DNA of 5,123 nt from Paludibacteraceae bacterium (lineage in GTDB: Bacteria; Bacteroidota; Bacteroidia; Bacteroidales; Paludibacteraceae), in contig JAGCIZ010000045.1 of the NCBI GenBank assembly GCA_017648235.1, positions 1-5,123 of the forward strand, written 5' to 3'. A program made the translations under genes and the position numbers. Shown piece after piece: positions 1 through 5,123 of this stretch. Numbering within the stretch: position 1 is the first letter of the stretch; every line of letters starts with the position of its first letter. Under the pieces are notes generated by a model that made no database searches, had not been told where the DNA came from, and was given only the letters and a program-made list of their open reading frames with translations.

Positions 1-702
1 CTTCCTCGTAAACCTGGTATGACTCGCGAAGAACTTATCGGTGTAAATGCAGGTATCGTTAAATCTGTTGCTCAAAACATCTTGAAATACTCTCCAAACA
101 CTATTTTGGTGATTGTGTCTAACCCAATGGACCCAATGGCTTATTTGTCATTGAAAACTTTAGGTTTGCCTCGTAACCGAGTAATTGGTATGGGTGGTGC
201 TTTGGATAGCTCACGTTTCAAATATTTCTTGAGCCAAGCTTTAGGTTGCAATGCAAACGAAGTGGAAGGTCTTGTAATTGGTGGACATGGCGATACAACA
301 ATGATTCCTCTTGCTAGTTTGGCAACATACAAAGGTGTGCCTGTAACAAAATTGCTTTCGGCAGAAAAATTGGATGAAGTAGTGAAAAACACAATGGTTG
401 GTGGTGCTACCCTAACTAGTTTGTTGGGAACTTCTGCTTGGATGGCTCCTGGAGCTGCAGCTTCGTTCTTGGTAGAATCTATCATTAAAGATCAAAAGAA
501 AATGATTGTTTGTGCTACTTATCTTGATGGCGAATACGGAATGAAAGATATTACAATAGGTGTTCCTGTAATCATTGGAAAAGATGGTATCGAACGTATC
601 GTGGAATTAGATTTGAATGACGACGAAAAAGCAAAACTCGCTGCAAGCGAAGATGCTGTTCGTAAAACAAACAACATTTTGTACGAAACAGGAATTTTGT
701 AA
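1..702 (+). CDS. mdh: Malate dehydrogenase, LDH-like type, 3' part (5' end outside window)
   Basis: Catalyses NAD-dependent interconversion of malate and oxaloacetate in the cytoplasm, a step of the (often reductive) TCA branch in Bacteroidetes. The frame is open from base 1, so the ATG at 19 is an internal methionine and not the start. The visible 233 residues match what I recall of Bacteroides MDH (about 313 residues) from about residue 81 to the end, so the Rossmann NAD-binding N-terminus is missing from the window. Visible residue 1 is the Leu at bases 1-3. The substrate-loop motif PRKPGMTR carries both substrate-binding arginines (R3, R9). SNPMD supplies N41, LDSSRF supplies D69 and R72 of the Asp-His relay and substrate site, and GGHGDTT contains catalytic H96. 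No catalytic position is missing. The codons look more biased (CGT, GGT) than those of the genes downstream, as expected for a highly expressed enzyme. The gene ends with TAA and faces the convergent rlhA operon. Confidence 0.96.
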   Translation, partial: LPRKPGMTREELIGVNAGIVKSVAQNILKYSPNTILVIVSNPMDPMAYLSLKTLGLPRNRVIGMGGALDSSRFKYFLSQALGCNANEVEGLVIGGHGDTTMIPLASLATYKGVPVTKLLSAEKLDEVVKNTMVGGATLTSLLGTSAWMAPGAAASFLVESIIKDQKKMIVCATYLDGEYGMKDITIGVPVIIGKDGIERIVELDLNDDEKAKLAASEDAVRKTNNILYETGIL

Positions 703-723
703 AAAATAGATTCTTTACAGGAC

Positions 724-759
724 AAAAAGAGAGAGGAGATTTTTCTTCTCTCTTTTTTT
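724..759. terminator. Bidirectional intrinsic terminator between mdh and rlhA
   Basis: Bases 730-739 (AGAGAGGAGA) pair with 744-753 (TCTTCTCTCT) around a TTTT loop, giving a 10-bp stem with one G-U wobble (736-747). A run of seven T follows at 753-759, which makes a good terminator for mdh. Read on the minus strand, the same hairpin has one A-C mismatch and is followed by five T (728-724), so it can also end the rlhA transcript. The rlhA stop codon (758-760) lies inside the plus-strand T-run, so the two genes share the whole element. The stem is mostly A-T and G-A/C-T alternation and only moderately stable. Pairing was worked out by eye, not by an energy calculation. Confidence 0.75.
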
Positions 760-2587
760 ATTCACAACTTTCTATCCACATTTCACATTTACCACAATCG
801 AATTTCAGTTTGAAAAGTTTCTTGTTGTAACTCAAGAATAGTGGTTCTTTTATTTGGGGAGCATTATTGTTTTTTTGTTTTGAGCACCACCCTAATTCGT
901 ACTTGATACAATACTTACATTGCATCAAAACCGCCTTTGGATATTTGTCTAACTCAAAAGCCCAAGCTATGTTTTTAGTTCCGTTTTCAAGATAGAAGTT
1001 AGCAGCGTTTTTATTGGAGATATTGTCCAAAAAAGAGGTATTTTCTGCTACTTTTGGTGCGGAGATTTGTCTTTCTGTAGGTTTTGGTTTGTTTGTATCA
1101 ATAAGTTTTTCTAATAGTTTGTTAATCAGTTCTTTCCTCCATAAAGAGATTTGAGAAGACGGAAAGAAGTAGGTGTGCCTAAAGTTTATATCTACCCTAT
1201 TCGCATAGAAAATAGTATCACCTAATTTAGAAAGTTGTGTTGTTAGAGTGTTTGCTGCTAATTGTGGTTTTTCGGCCAATTGTTTTTCGCATTTGAAACA
1301 TTGTGAAACGGAAACTCCGCTTTCATCTGTTGCTGTTAGGCATACTCCTTGGTCATTTTCGCTAAGATGAAAATCAACAGCAATTTTTCTTTCGGCCGAT
1401 TTGCTTTGTAGTTGTTTTTCGAATTCGTGATCGTGATTACGGAAAACCTTATCACCCTTTTGTAGATTATGAACTTCGTTGAATAAAATGGTTTTATCCT
1501 TTAGTTGATTAATTCTAAAACCGGAGAACTCATTTTTGTTGTTGATAAAACAAAGTCCATCTCCATTATGAAGAGGAATTTTGGAGTTTATTTCTATTGA
1601 TTTGCGTTGTGTTTGAGTAATAGTTCCAATATATTCTCCAAGTGATTTTGGAGTAGAAAGCTGTACCATATTTTCCCTTCTCTCGAAAAGAAAATAATCA
1701 GTATTGCCTCGATGGAAAGATTTTTCGGCAACAGGAGTGAAAAAGAATGTAGTTTTACCAAAAGAACTTCGTTTTTTTTCAGGATGATTTTCTAAAATGG
1801 TATCTATTTTCTTTCGGTAAAAAGCAGTAATATTTTTTACATAGTTGCTTTCTTTCATTCTCCCCTCAATTTTGAAAGATGTTACTCCTGCAGTAATTAG
1901 TTCTTCCAAAAAATCGGAGCGATTGAGGTCCTTGAGCGAAAGCAGATGTTTGTTCTTGACTAAAATATTTCCGTTGGAGTCTTGTAACGAATATGGCAAA
2001 CGGCAATACTGTGCGCATTCTCCTCTATTTGCACTTCTGCCACAGTTGGCATGGCTCATATAGCATTGTCCGCTATAACTTACACATAAAGCTCCGTGAA
2101 CAAACACTTCTAACTCTGCGCCCGTTTTTTTATGAATTTCTTCAATCAAATGAAGAGGAGTTTCTCTAGCTAAAACAATGCGTTCGAAACCACAATTTTG
2201 CAAAAATTGAACCTTTTCAACAGTTCGGTTGTCTGTTTGTGTGCTTGCATGTAGAGCAATGGGTGGAATGTCGAGTTTTAGAATACCAAGATCTTGAATA
2301 ATCAGCGCATCACAACCGATGTTATAAAGTTGATGAATAAGTTTTTCAGCTTCTTCTAATTCGTTGTCGTAAAGAATAGTATTGAGTGCTACAAAGATTT
2401 TTACACCAAACAAATGAGCGTAGTTAATAAGCTTTTCAATATCTTGAATGGAGTTTCCTGCAGCTGCTCTTGCTCCAAACTTTGGCGAACCAATGTAAAC
2501 TGCGTCTGCCCCACAATTTATGGCAGCAATGCCGCATTCTAAATTCTTGGCAGGAGAAAGCAGTTCTACTTTATGATTCATTGTCAT
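758..2587 (-). CDS. rlhA: U32-family 23S rRNA cytidine hydroxylase RlhA (YdcP-type), Fe-S protein
   Basis: Likely installs 5-hydroxycytidine in 23S rRNA (C2501 in E. coli), an iron- and prephenate-dependent reaction known for E. coli RlhA. The protein has 609 residues against about 650 in E. coli. It starts ELLSPAKNLE and carries GADAVYIGSPKFGAR (26-40), as in RlhA. The U32 signature at 161-195 runs from VFVHGALCVSYSGQC to RGECAQYC and offers four cysteines (C168, C175, C191, C195) as probable 4Fe-4S ligands. SFKIEGRMK (237-245), the FHRGNTDYF segment (291-299) and a DUF3656-like region (about 395-505) follow in the RlhA order. The C-terminus ends with CX2CX7C (C557, C560, C568) and KFDCGKCEM (C598, C601). 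The older label 'collagenase/protease' is probably misleading. The ATG at 2587 overlaps the upstream TGA as ATGA, which favours it over the ATG two codons later. Last gene of the operon, followed by the shared terminator. Paralogues such as TrhP are shorter and lack this C-terminal part. Confidence 0.9.
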   Translation of the reverse strand: MTMNHKVELLSPAKNLECGIAAINCGADAVYIGSPKFGARAAAGNSIQDIEKLINYAHLFGVKIFVALNTILYDNELEEAEKLIHQLYNIGCDALIIQDLGILKLDIPPIALHASTQTDNRTVEKVQFLQNCGFERIVLARETPLHLIEEIHKKTGAELEVFVHGALCVSYSGQCYMSHANCGRSANRGECAQYCRLPYSLQDSNGNILVKNKHLLSLKDLNRSDFLEELITAGVTSFKIEGRMKESNYVKNITAFYRKKIDTILENHPEKKRSSFGKTTFFFTPVAEKSFHRGNTDYFLFERRENMVQLSTPKSLGEYIGTITQTQRKSIEINSKIPLHNGDGLCFINNKNEFSGFRINQLKDKTILFNEVHNLQKGDKVFRNHDHEFEKQLQSKSAERKIAVDFHLSENDQGVCLTATDESGVSVSQCFKCEKQLAEKPQLAANTLTTQLSKLGDTIFYANRVDINFRHTYFFPSSQISLWRKELINKLLEKLIDTNKPKPTERQISAPKVAENTSFLDNISNKNAANFYLENGTKNIAWAFELDKYPKAVLMQCKYCIKYELGWCSKQKNNNAPQIKEPLFLSYNKKLFKLKFDCGKCEMWIESCE

Positions 2588-3618
2588 TCGGTTTTGCGCA
2601 AATCTATTCTTCTAAAATCGGCATTATATTCTCCTGTGATACTGTTTCCTAGTTGGTCGGTACAGTTAAAAGTAACTAACAATTTATCTCCTTCTTGTCG
2701 TTGAATTGTAATGCTATTCTTAAAAACAAAAGATTTTTTGAAAGAGGAAGATGAGGTATAATCGTACCAATAAGTTCCCCAATCTATAGTTCCATCTTTT
2801 CTTCCCGATAAAGCTGTGAAGTTTTGATAATCTCTTGATAATGTATATGTTCCATCGTTTGGAAACTCGCTTCCTGTAGAGTGTAACCCAACAACAAATA
2901 CTAGTCCTTTCTGAAATTTTCCTTTCTCCGAATAGCGCATATCTGTGGAGTAAAAAAACAGTTCGTAATAATTTAAGTTTTCAGAAAACAAATTACCCCA
3001 AAGCATGATATCTCCACGCTGTAAATTGTAGGTTGAATCGCCAATGAAAACTTCACCAACTTTTGCTCCATCAATGTTGTTTTGAAGAAAATAATTACCT
3101 TTATAAGTGCCTGTTATTGAATCTTTTCCATCGAATAATTTAACATCATAACGGCAATCTTCTCCATCTTGATAAACGTTAACATATCCAGATTTTATGT
3201 AGGTAAAAATGGTGTCTAAATCTGTTTTAGATATGGGAATAAACTTGAAATATGAACCAACGATTTTTCCATCTTCATCTGTTTTTCCAGGAACTATTGA
3301 TAATGTTTTCTTTTGTTCATCAGTAGAATAAACTCCTTTTTTTAATGCTGCTGAATCTACATTTATATCTAACTTCAAATATGCTCCCATTCCACTTACA
3401 ACATCCATATTGAAGGAAATCTGTTTTCCATTTAAAAAGAAGTCAAAACTATAAAGTTTTTCGGATGAATCATAAGATTTTCTCAAGGCGCGAGCACTCT
3501 CAATAGCATAAGATTTTTCTCTAAATTTGAGGTAGTAAACCTCATCTTTCTCTTTCTTGCAAGCAACAAATAAGAGAGAAAATACGACAATGGATAATAT
3601 GGAAAAGATTTTTTTCAT
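2584..3618 (-). CDS. Hypothetical lipoprotein with two tandem repeats
   Basis: Function not recognised. With the ATG at 3618 the protein has 344 residues. A TTG one codon upstream (3621) would add one residue but is less likely. Residues 1-20 form a lipoprotein signal: KK, a hydrophobic stretch (5-19), then FVAC with the lipidated Cys at 20. Phe at -3 is a loose lipobox. After Cys comes KKEKDE, a Lys-plus-acidic stretch resembling the surface-export signal of Bacteroidetes lipoproteins, so outer-membrane attachment and possibly surface display are inferred. The mature part looks beta-rich and duplicated. Unit 1 (about 55-178) and unit 2 (about 215-336) each contain a GxY motif (G95/G256), a second G-S/T-Y motif (121-123, 281-283) and a terminal SITGxY motif (167-172, 326-331). 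Only two further Cys are visible (155, 319). It lies 7 nt after the DUF4293 gene and overlaps rlhA by ATGA. Confidence 0.85.
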   Translation of the reverse strand: MKKIFSILSIVVFSLLFVACKKEKDEVYYLKFREKSYAIESARALRKSYDSSEKLYSFDFFLNGKQISFNMDVVSGMGAYLKLDINVDSAALKKGVYSTDEQKKTLSIVPGKTDEDGKIVGSYFKFIPISKTDLDTIFTYIKSGYVNVYQDGEDCRYDVKLFDGKDSITGTYKGNYFLQNNIDGAKVGEVFIGDSTYNLQRGDIMLWGNLFSENLNYYELFFYSTDMRYSEKGKFQKGLVFVVGLHSTGSEFPNDGTYTLSRDYQNFTALSGRKDGTIDWGTYWYDYTSSSSFKKSFVFKNSITIQRQEGDKLLVTFNCTDQLGNSITGEYNADFRRIDLRKTE

Positions 3619-3625
3619 CAAAAAA

Positions 3626-4084
3626 TTATCTGAGTCTGTCTAGAGAACGAACAAGTGCTTCGTCCTTTCCTATAGCACGAACGGCTAAATAGGATAGAAT
3701 GATGTTTATCAAAGGAAATGAGGCAATCAAACTCAATGATACTTCAGCATCAGTTAGTGAACCTTTTATTTTGAAAATCCAATAAGCCAACAAAGCATAA
3801 TATCCTAGCATCAAAACAATGTTGAAAATAATTATGCGGATTTGTAAAATTCTTTTCTTATAGAAAAATATACTTATGAATGAAAGCAAAAGAACAACTG
3901 CCATTAGCAAAGTGATGTTCCAAGTTGAAGTTATCAACGTTCCATTTTCTCCAATTAATCCTTTATAATTGAGTTCAAAAACGCCTTCTTGCAATGAATA
4001 AAAGTCTGCAGTAGGCAAAAAAAGAACTGCACCAGTTAGTATGGTAACTATCAGTAAATAAACAGTTTGAATTCTTTGTATCAT
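3626..4084 (-). CDS. DUF4293-family four-helix membrane protein
   Basis: Inner-membrane protein of unknown function, 152 residues, the usual size for DUF4293. The N-terminus MIQRIQTVYLL and the C-terminal KDEALVRSLDRLR are the hallmarks by which I recognise the family. Four hydrophobic segments are visible: about 8-25, 56-74, 83-104 and 115-135. The basic loop KKR (76-78) and the charged C-terminal tail suggest both termini are cytoplasmic, leaving a loop of about 30 residues (26-55) outside. The start is set at the ATG at 4084 because family members begin with MIQRIQ. The frame extends upstream to a TTG at 4111, but that would overlap the preceding gene and add nine residues of non-family sequence. 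The ATG follows the HAD gene's stop codon after one base, so the two are probably translationally coupled. Assignment to the family is from memory of its motifs. Confidence 0.85.
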   Translation of the reverse strand: MIQRIQTVYLLIVTILTGAVLFLPTADFYSLQEGVFELNYKGLIGENGTLITSTWNITLLMAVVLLLSFISIFFYKKRILQIRIIIFNIVLMLGYYALLAYWIFKIKGSLTDAEVSLSLIASFPLINIILSYLAVRAIGKDEALVRSLDRLR

Positions 4085-4085
4085 T

Positions 4086-4490
4086 TTATCTTTTAATTTT
4101 AAATTTATCAAAAAATGTTTTTTTAGTTGTTGAAAGATAATAATCTTTCCAAGTTAATCTTTCTTTAATTATTTTGTAAATAACTCCCCAATCTGGTAAT
4201 CCGCCCAAATTTCTATCATCAATATAAACATCAGCTATTACTTTTTTTGTTTCTGATATTTGCTCATCAGGGTCGTTTTGATTAACAGCGTAAAATTCCA
4301 ATCCTTTTTTTCTGCAAAATTCAACAGCTTCGTCTAGAGCTTTGCCTGTTCTTACAGTCCAAAGAATAATCAAATGATGATCTTCTGCTTGCAGACGTTT
4401 AAGTGTTTCTATTGCAAAAGGAATCTCTTTCCCGATGAGAGGATAAGCATGCTGAACAATAGTTCCGTCAAAATCTACTGCTATTCTCAT
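4086..4490 (-). CDS. BT_0820-like HAD-superfamily phosphatase-like protein
   Basis: A small cytoplasmic HAD-fold protein (134 residues), similar to the structurally determined but biochemically uncharacterised BT_0820 of Bacteroides thetaiotaomicron. HAD motif I is VDFDGTI, with nucleophile D6 and acid/base D8. Motif II is IILWT with T45, followed by VRTGK. Motif III is a lysine at K82 or K83 and motif IV is YIDDRN with D91 and D92. All catalytic positions are present, so an active Mg-dependent phosphohydrolase is likely; the substrate is unknown. The spacing leaves little room for a cap domain between motifs I and II, so it is a minimal C0-type core. The last 20 residues are rich in Lys and Phe, a basic tail beyond the core. 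The ATG at 4490 overlaps the upstream TGA as ATGA, and the DUF4293 ATG follows 1 nt after its own stop. It sits between two membrane-protein genes, which hints at a membrane-linked substrate, but that is inference. Confidence 0.88.
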   Translation of the reverse strand: MRIAVDFDGTIVQHAYPLIGKEIPFAIETLKRLQAEDHHLIILWTVRTGKALDEAVEFCRKKGLEFYAVNQNDPDEQISETKKVIADVYIDDRNLGGLPDWGVIYKIIKERLTWKDYYLSTTKKTFFDKFKIKR

Positions 4491-4951
4491 TCTTCTGTTT
4501 GCTTTTCGTTTTTGTTGTTGAGAAAAGAAAAATCATTTTCTATTTTCTGCATTGTAGGTTTGCAAAAAATAAAGGCAACTGCAGCTATAGCGGCAGCATA
4601 AAGCATTGATAGATCTTTTAGAATATAAAATATTAATACATTCAGAATCACCCCAAAAGAGATTAAAACTAGGCGTAAAAGCCATATTTTTTTGTAGTAA
4701 CTTTCTTGTTGTTCTGATGGTATTTTCGGCAAAGTTTTTTGTTGTTTTTGGTGGAAAAGCCACATGCCTAGAGGAATAGAAATTAGAACATACATCACTC
4801 CCACGGATTGTAAAGTTATGGCAACAGATGTTCCAAGTTCAAACAAAGGATTTTTTAAGAAATTGGTAGAAAAAAGTACAACTGCAAAAAATAGTATAAA
4901 TACGATGTAGTAGTACAATTGTAGTAATTTACAAAGTCGTTCTAGTTTCAT
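4487..4951 (-). CDS. Hypothetical four-helix membrane protein
   Basis: Not recognised. A 154-residue integral membrane protein with four hydrophobic segments: about 11-28, 44-66, 89-111 and 114-131. The basic N-terminus (MKLERLCKLL), the basic loop between helices 2 and 3 (HQKQQKTLPK and YYKKIW) and the charged hydrophilic tail (131-154, ending QTEE) suggest a topology with both ends in the cytoplasm. Helices 3 and 4 are separated by only LKDLS, so they probably form a tight hairpin. No catalytic motif, cysteine pair or transporter signature is visible. The ATG at 4951 is the first gene of the operon and lies about 17 nt from a -7 promoter match. The stop TGA overlaps the ATG of the HAD gene by ATGA. 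A further open frame at 4533-4763 on the same strand is a shadow of this gene. Confidence 0.75.
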   Translation of the reverse strand: MKLERLCKLLQLYYYIVFILFFAVVLFSTNFLKNPLFELGTSVAITLQSVGVMYVLISIPLGMWLFHQKQQKTLPKIPSEQQESYYKKIWLLRLVLISFGVILNVLIFYILKDLSMLYAAAIAAVAFIFCKPTMQKIENDFSFLNNKNEKQTEE

Positions 4952-4967
4952 AGAAAAAAGATTTTTG

Positions 4968-4975
4968 CAAAGATA
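4968..4975 (-). promoter_or_regulatory. Candidate Bacteroidetes -7 element driving the five-gene operon
   Basis: Read on the minus strand, the bases are TATCTTTG, a perfect match to the Bacteroidetes sigma-ABfr -7 consensus TAnnTTTG, followed by CA as in many such promoters. A start of transcription about 6-7 bases downstream would leave a leader of about 10 nt before the ATG at 4951. No TTTG or TTG is found at the expected -33 distance (17-23 bp upstream), so the match is partial. Confidence 0.55.
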
Positions 4976-4988
4976 ATAAAAACCTCAT

Positions 4989-5003
4989 AACGATTACATC
5001 GTT
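4989..5003. promoter_or_regulatory. 15-bp inverted repeat overlapping the operon's -33 region
   Basis: AACGAT and ATCGTT form a perfect 6-bp dyad around the 3-base centre TAC. The centre (4996) lies 21 bp upstream of the -7 box at 4975, so a protein bound here would cover the -33 region of the operon promoter. It could be an operator, but a short dyad in AT-rich DNA may also be chance. Confidence 0.3.
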
Positions 5004-5062
5004 GAAAAATACATAAAAGGATAAGTTTACACAAGATTTATCTTTTTGTTTTTATGCCAAAT

Positions 5063-5077
5063 TATGTTGTAAACATA
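5063..5077. promoter_or_regulatory. Second 15-bp inverted repeat with the same 6-3-6 geometry
   Basis: TATGTT and AACATA form a perfect 6-bp dyad around the centre GTA. Its centre (5070) is 74 bp from that of the other dyad and 31 bp upstream of the plus-strand -7 box. The arm sequence differs from the first dyad, so the two need not bind the same regulator. Confidence 0.22.
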
Positions 5078-5100
5078 GTATTAATTGCTCTCTTTTTTTG

Positions 5101-5108
5101 TAGTTTTG
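5101..5108 (+). promoter_or_regulatory. Candidate divergent -7 element for a gene beyond the window
   Basis: TAGTTTTG matches TAnnTTTG and is followed by CA, like the operon promoter on the other strand. It points rightward out of the window, so it would serve a plus-strand gene beginning after 5123. No -33 TTG is found at the right spacing (the nearest, 5085-5087, is only 13 bp away), so this rests on the -7 box and the T-rich DNA before it. Confidence 0.4.
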
Positions 5109-5123
5109 CAGTGTTGTTAAAAA

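Larger units (their letters stand above)
758..4951 (-). other. Predicted five-gene transcription unit
   Basis: Five minus-strand genes run head to tail with junctions of ATGA overlap (4487-4490), 1 nt (4085), 7 nt (3619-3625) and ATGA overlap (2584-2587). No hairpin terminator is visible at any junction. The promoter candidate at 4968-4975 precedes the first gene and the shared hairpin at 724-759 follows the last. None of the starts has a clear Shine-Dalgarno sequence. The upstream stretches are A-rich instead, as is usual in Bacteroidetes. Co-transcription is inferred from spacing only. Confidence 0.75.

Noticed and set aside
141..485. A 114-codon open frame antisense to mdh
   Set aside because: It lies wholly opposite a strongly conserved enzyme gene, gives no recognisable protein, and is explained by the biased codons of mdh on the other strand.
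758..2587. Reading the U32 gene as a secreted collagenase or protease (PrtC-type virulence factor)
   Set aside because: There is no signal peptide, and the sequence follows E. coli RlhA along its whole length, including the C-terminal cysteine motif. The protease label is historical.
5054..5123. An ATG-started plus-strand frame that stays open to the window edge and encodes a hydrophobic peptide (MPNYVVNIVLIALFF...)
   Set aside because: Only 23 codons are visible. T-rich DNA gives hydrophobic residues by default, and the candidate promoter box at 5101-5108 lies inside it. It could still be the signal peptide of a gene continuing to the right; more sequence would settle it.
5052..5123. A minus-strand frame entering from the right edge and ending in TAA at 5052-5054, possibly the 3' end of another gene
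   Set aside because: A second minus-strand frame is similarly open over this short stretch, and nothing in the roughly 23 residues looks conserved, so chance openness is the simpler reading.
1..5123. Search for CRISPR repeats, insertion-sequence ends, phage genes, toxin-antitoxin pairs, tRNA or rRNA
   Set aside because: No direct-repeat array, transposase-like protein, terminal inverted repeats or RNA-gene signature was seen by eye. The genes are compact and core-genome in character.

Overview
The window looks like a chromosomal housekeeping segment from an AT-rich member of the Bacteroidetes, most likely Bacteroidales. Four things point there. The malate dehydrogenase fragment closely resembles the Bacteroides type as I recall it. 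One gene is a DUF4293-type membrane protein, a family I know only from this phylum. Another is a BT_0820-like HAD protein. Start codons lack Shine-Dalgarno sequences, and the two candidate promoters match the Bacteroidetes -7 element TAnnTTTG. I cannot name a genus.

Layout: positions 1-702 (+) hold the 3' three quarters of a malate dehydrogenase gene (mdh). A short hairpin at 724-759 sits between mdh and the convergent gene and appears to act as a shared, bidirectional terminator. Positions 758-4951 (all on -) are filled by five genes with almost no space between them. Reading in the direction of transcription they are: a four-helix membrane protein of unknown function (4951-4487), a minimal HAD-fold phosphatase-like protein (4490-4086), a DUF4293 membrane protein (4084-3626), a two-repeat lipoprotein (3618-2584) and the U32-family 23S rRNA hydroxylase RlhA (2587-758). 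The four junctions are ATGA overlap, 1-nt gap, 7-nt gap and ATGA overlap, so this is very probably one transcription unit with translational coupling. Positions 4952-5123 are intergenic and contain two outward-facing promoter candidates and two 15-bp inverted repeats.

How the genes work together: mdh is central carbon metabolism and is independent of the rest. RlhA modifies 23S rRNA. The two membrane proteins, the HAD protein and the lipoprotein have no known shared pathway, so the operon is suggestive but unexplained. I found no mobile element, CRISPR array, defence or toxin-antitoxin system, phage gene or RNA gene. The window reads as ordinary core genome with a few uncharacterised genes rather than a new system. 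The points most worth following are the lipoprotein's internal duplication, the extra cysteine in the C-terminal motif of RlhA, and the tight linkage of RlhA to three envelope proteins of unknown role.
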